A stretch of DNA of 64,000 bases from NCBI GenBank assembly GCA_903926385.1, contig CAIYIS010000081.1, forward strand, positions 1 through 64,000. The letters run 5' to 3'. The position numbers were made by a program, and so were the translations under genes. This document shows, in pieces, positions 1-8,287 of this stretch. Below the pieces are notes generated by a model that was given only the letters and a program-made list of their open reading frames with translations, was not told where the DNA came from and ran no database searches. The number at the start of each line of letters is the position of its first letter. The first letter of the stretch is position 1. The stretch is from an uncultured Bacteroidota bacterium. GTDB lineage: Bacteria; Bacteroidota; Bacteroidia; 2-12-FULL-35-15.

Positions 1-5
1 AAAAT

Positions 6-118
6 AAAAAGCCAAGCTGACACCCCTAAGCGAGACTTTATGATATGATTGCCATTTTGAAGAAAAGTGGTGTATATATATGTATAGAGTTTTTATTAGG
101 GTGATGGTTTGGCTTTTT
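6..118 (+). terminator. long inverted repeat, possible terminator of a gene to the left
   Basis: AAAAAGCCAA at 6-15 pairs exactly with TTGGCTTTTT at 109-118, and CACCCCTAA at 21-29 nearly pairs with TTAGGGTG at 96-103. The right arm ends in a T run, as in an intrinsic terminator on the plus strand, but the loop is about 65 bases. The gene it would end lies outside the window. Confidence 0.35.
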
Positions 119-156
119 TGATGAGTGAAAAATGAATGTTTAATAATGTACCAGAT

Positions 157-203
157 GTAGGCGCGAAGCTGAAGCGTTGGAATGTGCGATTGGGCTTCGT
201 GAC
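157..203 (+). repeat. REP-like element, left copy
   Basis: This GC-rich 47-base element precedes the transposase gene. It contains CGAAGC and GCTTCG, which can pair into a hairpin. Its reverse complement reappears at 828-874 with about four fifths of positions matching, so the gene sits between two inverted copies. This is the arrangement expected for the substrate of a REP-associated tyrosine transposase. Confidence 0.75.
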
Positions 204-214
204 TTGTCTAATTT

Positions 215-231
215 TGTAAGTTTTACTTACA
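215..231. repeat. small perfect palindrome before the transposase gene
   Basis: TGTAAGT and ACTTACA form a perfect 7-base inverted repeat around a 3-base loop, 24 bases upstream of the transposase start codon. A sister palindrome with the same GTAAGT core lies at 801-817. Either could be a hairpin recognised by the transposase or part of its promoter control. Confidence 0.5.
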
Positions 232-255
232 TTTGTACATCAATAATTATCAAAC

Positions 256-789
256 ATGTCAGAGAAATATAAAACACATGCCGATGGCTTGTACTTTGTA
301 AGTTTTAGCGTGGCGGGTTGGATAGATGTTTTTACCCGAAAAATTTATCAGGAACTTTTAGTGGATAGCATTACTTATTGTCAACAGCACAAAAACCTTA
401 AAATATATTGTTATTGCATTATGCCGAGCCACATTCATTTTATAACTTATTCCGAAAATGGTGAACTATCGCACACGTTAAGAGATTTAAAAGCTTATAC
501 GGCTAAACAAATTCTAAAAGCAATTGAAGAAAATCCACAGGAAAGCCGCAAAGAATGGATGCTTCATCAGTTTGAATATTATGGCAGCATTAGTCCTCAA
601 AAACAGAAATATCAATTTTGGAAACATGATAATCATCCTTTCTATCTTTATACTCCCAATATGATAAAGCAAAAAGTAGATTACATACATGACAATCCGG
701 TGGAAGCAGGTTTTGTAAATCAGCCAAACGAATGGAGACTAAGCAGCGCAAACGAACAAAGTCCAATAAATTTAACCGAAAGAATATGA
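256..789 (+). CDS. REP-associated tyrosine transposase (RAYT, Y1_Tnp family)
   Basis: This 177-residue protein belongs to the IS200-like Y1/HUH single-strand transposases, which cut and rejoin one DNA strand. The HUH metal site is visible as H59-I-H61 in the context MPSHIHFI. The family signature YIHDNPVEAG lies near residues 140-150, and the length is normal. It is flanked by inverted REP-like elements (157-203 and 828-874) and by two related palindromes (215-231, 801-817), and no second transposase gene is present. That pattern marks a domesticated RAYT, not a full insertion sequence. RAYTs are thought to mobilise or maintain REP elements in trans. The reading frame is intact. The family call is firm; present-day activity is inferred. 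Confidence 0.88.
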   Translation: MSEKYKTHADGLYFVSFSVAGWIDVFTRKIYQELLVDSITYCQQHKNLKIYCYCIMPSHIHFITYSENGELSHTLRDLKAYTAKQILKAIEENPQESRKEWMLHQFEYYGSISPQKQKYQFWKHDNHPFYLYTPNMIKQKVDYIHDNPVEAGFVNQPNEWRLSSANEQSPINLTERI

Positions 790-800
790 AAATGATTTTA

Positions 801-817
801 GGTAAGTACAACTTACC
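801..817. repeat. small perfect palindrome after the transposase gene
   Basis: GGTAAGT and ACTTACC form a perfect 7-base inverted repeat with a 3-base loop, 12 bases after the stop codon and 10 bases before the right REP copy. It mirrors the palindrome at 215-231. Confidence 0.5.
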
Positions 818-827
818 AAATTATTAT

Positions 828-874
828 GTCACGAAGCTCCAGCGCACTTTTCAACGCTTCAGCTTCGCGCCTAC
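828..874 (-). repeat. REP-like element, right copy (inverted)
   Basis: This is the inverted partner of 157-203. Both ends match well: GTCACGAAGC at one end and GCTTCGCGCC at the other. Together the two copies make a BIME-like pair around the transposase gene. From 875 to 989 I see no convincing gene or other element. Confidence 0.75.
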
Positions 875-989
875 GGGGATGGGAGGAGTGATAAGCATGT
901 ATAATGACATCAATCAAGATACAGTAGAAAAAATGAGAATACCAGGAAATGATTGTTTAATTTTACATCGACTAATAACATTATGTCAG

Positions 990-1056
990 CCCCGAAGAAT
1001 AACTATCCTTTCTTTTGAGTAAAGAACGATGGCTATTCTTCGGGGATTTTTTTTAT
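990..1056 (+). terminator. bipartite hairpin terminator
   Basis: CCCCGAAGAATA at 990-1001 pairs perfectly with TATTCTTCGGGG at 1034-1045. An inner stem (TTCTTT 1010-1015 with AAAGAA 1021-1026) shortens the loop. A T-rich run follows. It probably ends transcription from the transposase region before the sensor kinase gene. Confidence 0.65.
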
Positions 1057-1124
1057 TTCAACTTAATTATATCAGGAATGGTAAACAAAAATAGGTTAGA
1101 GATAGGCAGTGATTGTATTCAAAA

Positions 1125-2441
1125 ATGAAATGGCAACCAACTTTTCGGATCATGAAAGACAAACTTAAAGAAACTACGGAAAAATTAATTTTAGCAAACA
1201 AAGAACTTGCTTTTCAAAATGAGGAGAAAGCCAAGCGTGCTGCGGAATTAATAATTGCTAACATAGAACTTGCTTTTCAGAATGAAGAAAAAGCCAAGCG
1301 TGCTGCGGAATTAGTGGTTGCTAACAAAGAACTTGCTTTTCATAATGAAGAGAAAGCTAAGCGTGCTGCTGAATTAGTGATTGCTAACAAAGAACTTGCT
1401 TTTCAGAATGAAGAGAAAGCTAAGCGTGCTGCTGAATTAGTGATTGCTAACAAAGAACTTGCTTTTCAGAATGAAGAAAAGGAGAAACGAACTGCTGAAT
1501 TAGTGGTTGCTAACAAAGAACTTCTTTTTCAGAATGAAGAGAAAGCCAAACGTGCTGCGGAATTGGTAATAGCAAACAAAGAACTTGCTTTTCAAAACGA
1601 AGAGAAAGAGAAACAAGCATTAGAACTAGTAATTGCCAACAAAGAACTAGCATTTCAAAATGAAGAAAGTGAAATAAAATCGGAAGAATTAAATATTACC
1701 AACGAAGAACTCGCTTCTCAAAATGAAGAAAAGGAGAAACGAGCAACTGAATTGGTGATAACAAACAAAGAATTGGAGCAGTTTTCGTATCTCATTTCGC
1801 ACGACTTGCGTGAACCACTATTAACCATACGTTCGTTTATTGGCCTTATTTTAGATGAGCATAGCGAGGAGATGAATGACGAAGCAAAAAAGTATTTTCA
1901 ATTTGTTTCTGATGCTGCTGTTCGAATGGACGACCTTATAAAAGGCTTACTTGATTATTCCCGATTAAGTGCAGCAAAGCAATTGAATGATGGTATAGAT
2001 TGTAATGAAATACTAAAGGATTTAGTGGCCGACTATAATTTGCTCATTATAAAAACCAAGGCCGTGATAACAATAGAGCCACTGCCGATAATAAAAGCGT
2101 TTCCGCTGGAATTAAAACTACTTTTCGGAAATTTGATTAGTAATGCCATTAAATTCAGAAAAAAAGAAATTGTTTCTGAAATTCATATTTCGTATAAAAA
2201 AATTACTGCGGGTTGGCAATTTGCAGTAAAGGATAATGGCATTGGAATAGGGGAAAAAGATAAGGAGAAAATCTTTCTAATTTTTCAACGTCTTCATAAG
2301 CGCAAAGATTATGAAGGAACCGGAATAGGACTGGCCTTTTGCAAAAAAATAGCGGAACTGCATGGAGGAAGGATTTGGGTGGAGTCGATACTCGGTGAAT
2401 CGAGCCACTTTTATTTTACAATTTTAACAGAACGTTTATGA
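1125..2441 (+). CDS. cytoplasmic sensor histidine kinase with nine 21-residue coiled-coil repeats
   Basis: This protein autophosphorylates on a histidine and passes the phosphate to a response regulator, presumably the next gene, which overlaps it by four bases (ATGA). Residues 21-209 are nine tandem 21-residue repeats of the type LVIANKELAFQNEEKAKRAAE. Each equals three heptads, so they should form a long parallel coiled coil. Then come a HisKA domain (SHDLREPL, His226), an N box (GNLISNAIKFR), a G1 box (DNGIGIG) and a G2 box (GTGIGLAF). There is no membrane segment, PAS or GAF domain, so the input signal is unknown. ATG at 1125 is preferred; a TTG at 1113 and an ATG at 1152 are possible. 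The repeats are similar at DNA level too, so repeat number may vary between strains. Confidence 0.85.
   Translation: MKWQPTFRIMKDKLKETTEKLILANKELAFQNEEKAKRAAELIIANIELAFQNEEKAKRAAELVVANKELAFHNEEKAKRAAELVIANKELAFQNEEKAKRAAELVIANKELAFQNEEKEKRTAELVVANKELLFQNEEKAKRAAELVIANKELAFQNEEKEKQALELVIANKELAFQNEESEIKSEELNITNEELASQNEEKEKRATELVITNKELEQFSYLISHDLREPLLTIRSFIGLILDEHSEEMNDEAKKYFQFVSDAAVRMDDLIKGLLDYSRLSAAKQLNDGIDCNEILKDLVADYNLLIIKTKAVITIEPLPIIKAFPLELKLLFGNLISNAIKFRKKEIVSEIHISYKKITAGWQFAVKDNGIGIGEKDKEKIFLIFQRLHKRKDYEGTGIGLAFCKKIAELHGGRIWVESILGESSHFYFTILTERL
1185..1751 (+). repeat. nine in-frame 63-bp tandem repeats in the kinase gene
   Basis: The segment encoding the coiled coil is built from nine 63-bp units that stay in frame. 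Units 3 to 6 are closest to each other, while units 8 and 9 have drifted. This is an in-gene minisatellite; loss or gain of units would change coiled-coil length in three-heptad steps without breaking the frame. Confidence 0.85.
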
Positions 2442-2851
2442 AGAAAAAACTGAATTGCATTTTACTGGTTGACGATGATGAATCGTGTAACGAATTTCAT
2501 CAACTGATTATTGAGAAAACGGCTTGCACAGAAAAAGTGGAAGTGGCTTATGACGGTGAAGAAGCGCTTGCTTTTCTTAAATCGAGTATTAACGGTGTTC
2601 ATCCCGAACCCGACATTATTTTTCTGGATATTAATATGCCAGGAATGAATGGTTGGGAATTTTTGGAAGAGTATAAAAAACTGGAAGGGGAAATTAAATC
2701 AAAAATTGTTGTGATGCTCACCACTTCTTTAAATCCAAATGACAAAACACGTGCGGAAAAAACCGGCTGTGTAGATGGATTTAGAAGTAAATTTCTTTCG
2801 ATAAAAGATGTGAATGAAATATTGCTAAAACACTTTCCAGAATATATATGA
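2438..2851 (+). CDS. single-domain response regulator (Rcp1-like CheY fold)
   Basis: This is a 137-residue receiver domain with no output domain. The acidic pocket is D12-D13 and the phospho-acceptor is D64 in FLDINMPGMNG. A YDGEEALAFL segment and a late TTS motif are typical of the Rcp1-like regulators that pair with HisKA kinases of this kind. The usual K-P pair near the end is K-F here, while the lysine is kept. The start codon overlaps the kinase stop, so the two are translated together and are almost certainly cognate partners. The output must go through a protein contact or phosphorelay, which the sequence does not identify. Confidence 0.87.
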   Translation: MKKKLNCILLVDDDESCNEFHQLIIEKTACTEKVEVAYDGEEALAFLKSSINGVHPEPDIIFLDINMPGMNGWEFLEEYKKLEGEIKSKIVVMLTTSLNPNDKTRAEKTGCVDGFRSKFLSIKDVNEILLKHFPEYI

Positions 2852-3250
2852 TGAGATTTTCTAGGATATAATACGATTTCGACTTCGCTCAGAATCGATT
2901 CAACTAATATTGAAAATGAGGAAAAGCTCCGTTCAGAAATGTTCAGGGCTTTTTTATCACCTCTCCCCTGCCGCCTTCGCATGTGAGGGGTGAGGATAGC
3001 TAGTGAGATCGCCTGTCTGTAACCTAATGATTGGACATTGGATTTACAACTCAAGCCCTCCGACAAACTCAGGGTGACGAGATTAAAAAACGGTGATAGT
3101 TTAGAGATTGTTTCGCTGCGCTCGCAATGACAAAAAAATCAGAATTGGTACTACTAATACACCTTCTCAAAAAATATTTTACGATGGCTGTAACTTTTGG
3201 AGGGGGGTAGTCGTCTTACGGGTATAAAACATCAAAAAACAAAAAAGAGT
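2852..3250. other. gene-free stretch with fragments of several dispersed palindromic repeats
   Basis: I see no gene here. The stretch contains CGATT..AATCG around CTTCGCTCAG (2874-2897), a CCTC/GAGG-type palindromic unit (about 2957-2993), GACAAACTCAGGGTGACGAG (3062-3081) and TTTCGCTGCGCTCGCAATGAC-like sequence (3110-3131). These look like fragments of short dispersed intergenic repeats that I recognise as common in genomes of this phylum. A weak hairpin with a T run at 2922-2956 may end the kinase-regulator transcript. Confidence 0.5.
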
Positions 3251-4699
3251 ATGAAAAGAAAAATAAACCAGATAGCAGTTGCACTTTTAATAAGCGGAGC
3301 TGTGGTAACAGCAAAAGGGCAACAAACCAGAAGTGTTGGCGATTTTACAGGATTGAAAATGGGCGATTCGTTTGACATAACTTTAGCTCAAAGCGATGTG
3401 GCGACTGTTAGAGTGGATGCTCCGGAGAATATGCAAAGTCGGATAAAAACTGAAGTGAAAGACGGAATACTGACCGTAAGTGCGGATGGAAATCTGAAAA
3501 CAGGAAAGGATGTAAAGATAGTGATAGGTGTAAAATCGCTTACGAGTATAGACCTGACCGGTGCAGCTGATGTGAAATCGGAAAACCAACTGGTATGTGA
3601 TAAGTTGCTGATAAAATCGACAGGTGCGGGAGATGTGCATCTGGATGTTAAAGCAAACGAAATACGAACCGAAATAAGTGGTGCGGGTGATGTGACTCTG
3701 AAAGGAAGTGCACAGTTAATAAATGCAGAAATATCAGGAGCAGGCGATTTGAAAGCAAGCGGACTGGAGGCCGACAAAGGGAATATAAAGGTTTCGGGAG
3801 CAGGAACAGCCAAGGTGAATGTAAAACAAAGTTTGGATGCAGATGTGTCGGGTGCAGGAAGCATTATATATAAAGGTAATCCGACTGAACGCAATGTAAA
3901 CATTACGGGAGCAGGCTCTGTGCGCGAAAGCAAAAGCGGCAATGGTGAAGAAACTGCCAACGATACTACTAAATTTAAATTAGGGAAAAAGAAGTACATG
4001 ATAATTGGCGACAACAACCGTAATGACTCCGACCATCATTATACTTATCACGATTCGTTGCGCGAATGGAACAGAGATTTCAGACATTGGAACGGCCTGG
4101 ATTTAGGGGTGAGCGGCCTGATGGATTACAAAAACACGCTGGATGTGGCCGAGGGCACTTCGTTTATGGAATTGAATTATGCTAAATCGCTGCAAGTGGG
4201 TATTAATATTTTTGAGAAAGATTTTCATATCTACAAAAACTACATCAACCTGGTTACTGGAATAGGTTTGGATTTTAATCATTACGCTTTTAAAAACAAC
4301 ACATCATTACATACCGACACTATAGGCTACTTATTCGGCTCCAAAGATTCGGTGAGTTATAAAAAGAATACTTTAAATGTTTCGTATATAAAAGTACCAT
4401 TAATGATTGAAATAAACACGAGTAAAAACCCGCATAATGATTTTCACATAGCAGGTGGTGTGGAAGCTGAATACCGCATACACTCCGTAACCAAACAGCA
4501 ATTTACTGCTGACGATCATCATTACAAAGTAAAACAACGTGATGATTTTAATCTGGAACCGTTTCTGTTTAACGCAGTAGTGAGAATAGGATATAACCAT
4601 GTATCACTTTATGCCAACTACGCTCTGAACCGATTGTTTCAAAAAGATAAAGGGCCACAGGAATACCCTTTCTCAGTAGGGATAACCATAGGAATTTAA
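3251..4699 (+). CDS. secreted GIN-domain (DUF2807) protein with C-terminal outer-membrane beta-barrel-like half
   Basis: The 482-residue protein starts with a signal peptide ending near AKGQQ (ATG 3251; earlier in-frame codons would push the signal peptide inside). Residues about 25-230 form a head GIN (DUF2807) domain, a right-handed beta-helix. Seven rungs repeat the theme SGAGDV (TGAADV, TGAGDV, SGAGDV, SGAGDL, SGAGTA, SGAGSI, TGAGSV). Residues about 235-300 are a charged, His- and Asp-rich linker. From about 300 to the end, alternating aromatic/polar strands ending in a hydrophobic strand resemble a PorT-type eight-strand barrel. DUF2807 proteins are annotated as putative autotransporter adhesins; the barrel may anchor the helix at the surface. 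The role is inferred. Confidence 0.72.
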   Translation: MKRKINQIAVALLISGAVVTAKGQQTRSVGDFTGLKMGDSFDITLAQSDVATVRVDAPENMQSRIKTEVKDGILTVSADGNLKTGKDVKIVIGVKSLTSIDLTGAADVKSENQLVCDKLLIKSTGAGDVHLDVKANEIRTEISGAGDVTLKGSAQLINAEISGAGDLKASGLEADKGNIKVSGAGTAKVNVKQSLDADVSGAGSIIYKGNPTERNVNITGAGSVRESKSGNGEETANDTTKFKLGKKKYMIIGDNNRNDSDHHYTYHDSLREWNRDFRHWNGLDLGVSGLMDYKNTLDVAEGTSFMELNYAKSLQVGINIFEKDFHIYKNYINLVTGIGLDFNHYAFKNNTSLHTDTIGYLFGSKDSVSYKKNTLNVSYIKVPLMIEINTSKNPHNDFHIAGGVEAEYRIHSVTKQQFTADDHHYKVKQRDDFNLEPFLFNAVVRIGYNHVSLYANYALNRLFQKDKGPQEYPFSVGITIGI

Positions 4700-4727
4700 A
4701 AGTTAGTTTTGTTTAGTTTGCGAAGCA

Positions 4728-4766
4728 CCGCTCAACGAATTTCTCGTTGGGCGGTTTGTTTTTTTA
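4728..4766 (+). terminator. intrinsic terminator
   Basis: CCGCTCAACGA (4728-4738) pairs with TCGTTGGGCGG (4744-4754) over 11 positions with one wobble, loop five bases, followed by a T-rich tract to 4766. It ends the GIN-domain gene just before the convergent cyclase gene. Confidence 0.85.
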
Positions 4767-5522
4767 TAACACTTTGTTAAGTTGAAACAACAATGGTTTG
4801 CTAGGCGAAGCATCGTTTTCGAAACTTGCTATCTGTAGGTTGAGCAAATAGGTTCCGTCATAAACAGTATTGGGCACATAAATCATTTCGGTGATGGTTC
4901 GGTGCATTTTGGTTTGATGAGGATATTGCCAGAATGCATGATGAGCAAGGAGCTTTCCACCATCCGATTCTCTGTCCACCGAAGGTAAATCAATGAGAAG
5001 GTGGTCGATGCCCAGCGAGTCAATATAAGCTGCTGCTTCGTGATGAAGGTAAGCAGGATTAGTATTGCTGTACTGACGATTGATTTTTGAAATATGATTA
5101 TCCAGTGTGCGAATAACAATAGCTTCCGGTTGTTTGCCTTCCAGGCAATCTTCTATTTGCTGACGAGTAATTATTTTGTCTCCATCCGGAGTTTCGAGAG
5201 GCAAAACAGTGATGAGTTCGGCAATAAAAAAGAACTTTTTTAAACATTGATTAACGGAATAATCCTCCTTACTGATATGACCCACACACTCTGTATGCGT
5301 TCCGTTTCCATGAGGATTAAAAGCGATGTTGCGGAAATTTACCGAACCGCCTTGTTTTACTTCACCTATCCAATCGCCCATTCGTACGGGTTCGATAGTA
5401 ACCGGGTTGGCATACCATGCATTAACATTATCTACTCCGGTTCGTAGCGGAATAGAAATGTCAATTGGTTTATCCAAATCGGTGAGATATGATTTTCCTT
5501 TGTGTGTTATTTTTGTAGTCAT
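4764..5522 (-). CDS. cyclase/kynurenine formamidase-like metal-dependent hydrolase
   Basis: The 252-residue protein belongs to the cyclase family (PF04199), metal-dependent amidases that include bacterial kynurenine formamidase. The metal-binding motif appears as H71-G-N-G-T-H76-T-E78, with a further H82; most members have HxGTHxD, so the third ligand is Glu here instead of Asp. It is the last gene of a kinase-hemW-cyclase run on the minus strand, 35 bases after hemW. No kynurenine pathway genes are nearby, so the substrate stays open. Family assignment is good; kynurenine formamidase activity is only one possibility. Confidence 0.78.
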   Translation of the reverse strand: MTTKITHKGKSYLTDLDKPIDISIPLRTGVDNVNAWYANPVTIEPVRMGDWIGEVKQGGSVNFRNIAFNPHGNGTHTECVGHISKEDYSVNQCLKKFFFIAELITVLPLETPDGDKIITRQQIEDCLEGKQPEAIVIRTLDNHISKINRQYSNTNPAYLHHEAAAYIDSLGIDHLLIDLPSVDRESDGGKLLAHHAFWQYPHQTKMHRTITEMIYVPNTVYDGTYLLNLQIASFENDASPSKPLLFQLNKVL

Positions 5523-5557
5523 AAGTTGTTTACAGCCCTCCCCTATCCGAAGGTAAT

Positions 5558-6721
5558 TTATTGTTGGTTTATTTTAAATAATTCACTTGCTATTTTATCA
5601 GCAAAGAGTTTTCCGTTATCTGTCAAAATTAATTTATTCTCCTGAAGTAATAAATTTCCGGCTTTGATATAATGTTCAGCTTCGTGCAAACAATGCTTGA
5701 GATAGTCGGTTCCGAATGTTTGCTCAATATAATTTACATCCGTTCCCCAAATAGTACGCAACGAAGTTAAGATATACTCGTTGTAACGCTGTTCGGTAGT
5801 GAGTATTTCTTTTTCAAAATTCAGTTCTCCTTTTTCAATTCCCTGTATGTACAAAGCATTATTCGACACATTCCATTGCCGGCTGTTGCCATCGAACGAA
5901 TGAGCTGAAGGGCCAAGTCCAAGATACGTTTCTTTTAACCAATAATTGCTATTGTGTTTAGAAAAATATCCTTCTTTCGAAAAATTAGAAATTTCGTATT
6001 GAATAAAATTATGTTTCTGCATTGCTTCGAGCATAATCTCGAATTGCTCAGCTCCTTGTTGTTCGTCTATATCATTTATTTTTCCTGTTTTGATATGATG
6101 GGCAAGTGCCGTTTTAGGCTCCACAGTTAGGCAATACGCAGATATATGTTGCACGTTTAAATCGAATGCAGTGGTAAGATTATGTTTCCATCGCTCATGA
6201 GAGGCAGAGGGAATTCCATAAATTAAATCAATTGTTATGTTTTCGAAACCGCTGTCCTGTGCCGACTTTACAACATACAACGCCTCTCGCGAAGTATGAG
6301 CTCTGTTCATGAGCTTTAAATCTTCGTCATAAAAACTCTGTATTCCTATGCTCAATCTGTTGACAGGAGTTGCTTTTAATTGCTTTATTTTTTCTTTAGT
6401 CAAATCATCAGGATTGGCTTCGAGCGTAATTTCTGCCGAAGGAGAAACATCAAAATGTTTGTAGATGCTTTCAAAAACGTTCATCAGTTCGCTTTCGGTA
6501 AGTAATGATGGTGTGCCTCCTCCAAAGTAAATGGTATTCACTTCGGTTTTACCCGCTGGTGTTGATGAGGAAAGTGGATGCAAATAATCTTTTTGCATTT
6601 CTATCTCCTTATGCAAGGCAATCAGAAAAGCATCTTTATTTTTTAGGGAAGTAGAAAAATGAAAATCGCAATAGAAGCAAGCTTGTTTGCAAAAGGGAAT
6701 ATGAATATAAATACCGGACAT
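5558..6721 (-). CDS. hemW: HemW, radical SAM heme chaperone
   Basis: HemW binds heme and a 4Fe-4S cluster and delivers heme to respiratory proteins; it is often misnamed an oxygen-independent coproporphyrinogen oxidase. The radical SAM motif is C11-x3-C15-x2-C18-D-F. HemW lacks the fourth cysteine found in true HemN, and here that position is Phe20. The SAM-binding GGGTPS motif is present, and 387 residues is normal for HemW. Its start codon is two bases from the stop of the upstream kinase, so both are co-transcribed. A heme chaperone within 10 kb of a cbb3 oxidase locus makes biological sense, although it is in a separate transcript. Confidence 0.9.
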   Translation of the reverse strand: MSGIYIHIPFCKQACFYCDFHFSTSLKNKDAFLIALHKEIEMQKDYLHPLSSSTPAGKTEVNTIYFGGGTPSLLTESELMNVFESIYKHFDVSPSAEITLEANPDDLTKEKIKQLKATPVNRLSIGIQSFYDEDLKLMNRAHTSREALYVVKSAQDSGFENITIDLIYGIPSASHERWKHNLTTAFDLNVQHISAYCLTVEPKTALAHHIKTGKINDIDEQQGAEQFEIMLEAMQKHNFIQYEISNFSKEGYFSKHNSNYWLKETYLGLGPSAHSFDGNSRQWNVSNNALYIQGIEKGELNFEKEILTTEQRYNEYILTSLRTIWGTDVNYIEQTFGTDYLKHCLHEAEHYIKAGNLLLQENKLILTDNGKLFADKIASELFKINQQ

Positions 6722-6723
6722 GA

Positions 6724-8226
6724 TTATTTATTCAGTACAATCCGGAATGTAGTGCCCTTATCGGGTTCAGAATTTTTAACAAATATTTTTCCTGAATGAT
6801 AATTTTCGATGATACGTTTGGTAAGCGACAAACCCAGCCCCCAGCCTCTTTGCTTGGTAGTAAAGCCTGGCTCAAATACAGTTTTGTACTTCGATTTTGC
6901 TATTCCTTTTCCTGTGTCCGAAATATCAATGTAAACAAACTGAGTTTGGTCGGACAAGGCAATTGAAATGGAACCATTTCCATTCATAGCATCCACAGCA
7001 TTTCGAATCAAATTTTCAATCACCCATTCAAACAACGGTACATTGAGCTGAGCCATCACTTCTTTTTGGTTGCCGGATTGGATAGAAAACAATACATTTT
7101 TAGAAGTACGCGACTTCATGTAATTCACCGAATCGTCCAGAACCTTTACCAAATCTACGTAATCCAGCTTCGGAACAGAACCGATTTTCGAAAAACGTTC
7201 TGTAATTGTTTCCAGACGTTTCACATCTTTTTCAATCTCGGTGGCAGTTTCGGTATCGAGTCCTTTAGATTTTAAATACTCGAGCCATGCAATTAATGAA
7301 GATAATGGAGTTCCGAGTTGATGAGCTGTTTCTTTGGCCATACCCACCCACACCTGATTTTGTTCTACTCTGCGGGCAGTGCTGAACAACAAATAGGCAA
7401 CCAATAAAAACAGTCCGATTATTCCAAACATAATGTAGGGATAGTATTTGAGCTGAGTGAGCAACATAGATTCCTGATAAAATATGTAACTCTTACTGCC
7501 ATCGCCAAACTCCACTTCTATTGGCTGATTTTGTGAAGCCATCGTAGCCAGTGTTGATTTTAGAAAAAGACTGTCTTTTATTTTTACCGAATCAATGTTT
7601 CCAAAAGCAGTAACATTTTTACGGGTAGAGTCGGTATAAATAACGGGTACAGAAGCGGAGTTAACAGCTACTTCGGAAATGAAAGACTTAATCAAATCAT
7701 CCATTGTATTTTTCAACTCCGAAAACAGTTTGGAATCTTTGTAGTATAAATAGTTTTTTTGCCCTTTGTAAATATTGATTTCGATGGGTTCCTGAACAGC
7801 ACGCATGGCATCCATTTGCGCTTTCAAATACTTTTTATCATTTTCTTTAGCCGGGTCGAGATTACGAGATGTAATAGGAGCTCCATTTTCATCAGCAAGA
7901 ATTACAGGAACTGAAGTGTTATCTGAAACCACTTTTAAAACAAACCCATAATCTTTTAAATCCTGAGACAGCTGACGGGTTGCTTCTGCCCATAATTCAA
8001 CCTTTTTACGTTCGTCCGACTTAATTTTATCAAACAATTGATTGGTGTATTTTACCAGATGGGCTTTTTTCTGAACAGCATCGGCCCAAAGTTTCACCTT
8101 TCTGCGTTCCTCCTGTGCTATCTTACTCACCAGGGTATTGGTGTACCACAAAGATACGCCTACAATCAGAATGGCTGTTACGAACAGCCCTAATTTCCAA
8201 TTCTGTTTTTTCGAATATATATTCAC
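6724..8226 (-). CDS. membrane sensor histidine kinase with duplicated sensor module
   Basis: A 500-residue kinase starting at GTG. Transmembrane helix 1 spans about 11-33 and helix 2 about 262-282. The extracytoplasmic part contains two related modules, about 104-176 and 191-262, each beginning with SVPVI and ending with a KxYxxYxxSxLxxxLK pattern. Before them, ERRKVKLWADA (40-50) is echoed by ERKKVELWAEA (72-82). The cytoplasmic part has an H box of the QLGTPLSSL type (His302), an N box (ENLIRNAVDAM), G1 (DTGKGI) and G2 (GWGLGLSL). No response regulator gene is adjacent; hemW and the cyclase follow. The ligand is unknown. Confidence 0.85.
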   Translation of the reverse strand: MNIYSKKQNWKLGLFVTAILIVGVSLWYTNTLVSKIAQEERRKVKLWADAVQKKAHLVKYTNQLFDKIKSDERKKVELWAEATRQLSQDLKDYGFVLKVVSDNTSVPVILADENGAPITSRNLDPAKENDKKYLKAQMDAMRAVQEPIEINIYKGQKNYLYYKDSKLFSELKNTMDDLIKSFISEVAVNSASVPVIYTDSTRKNVTAFGNIDSVKIKDSLFLKSTLATMASQNQPIEVEFGDGSKSYIFYQESMLLTQLKYYPYIMFGIIGLFLLVAYLLFSTARRVEQNQVWVGMAKETAHQLGTPLSSLIAWLEYLKSKGLDTETATEIEKDVKRLETITERFSKIGSVPKLDYVDLVKVLDDSVNYMKSRTSKNVLFSIQSGNQKEVMAQLNVPLFEWVIENLIRNAVDAMNGNGSISIALSDQTQFVYIDISDTGKGIAKSKYKTVFEPGFTTKQRGWGLGLSLTKRIIENYHSGKIFVKNSEPDKGTTFRIVLNK

Positions 8227-8287
8227 CTAGTTGATTTTTGGGATTTGGGAATACGAATGTAGTACTTTTTTACTGATTAAAACAAAA

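Noticed and set aside
732-1022. 96-codon frame overlapping the transposase end
   Set aside because: It runs through the transposase 3' end, the palindrome, the right REP copy and the terminator stem, and its product resembles nothing known.
3388-4017. 209-codon frame antisense to the GIN-domain gene
   Set aside because: It mirrors the repetitive SGAG-coding sequence, which keeps stops rare on the other strand. The plus-strand product is a clear family member.
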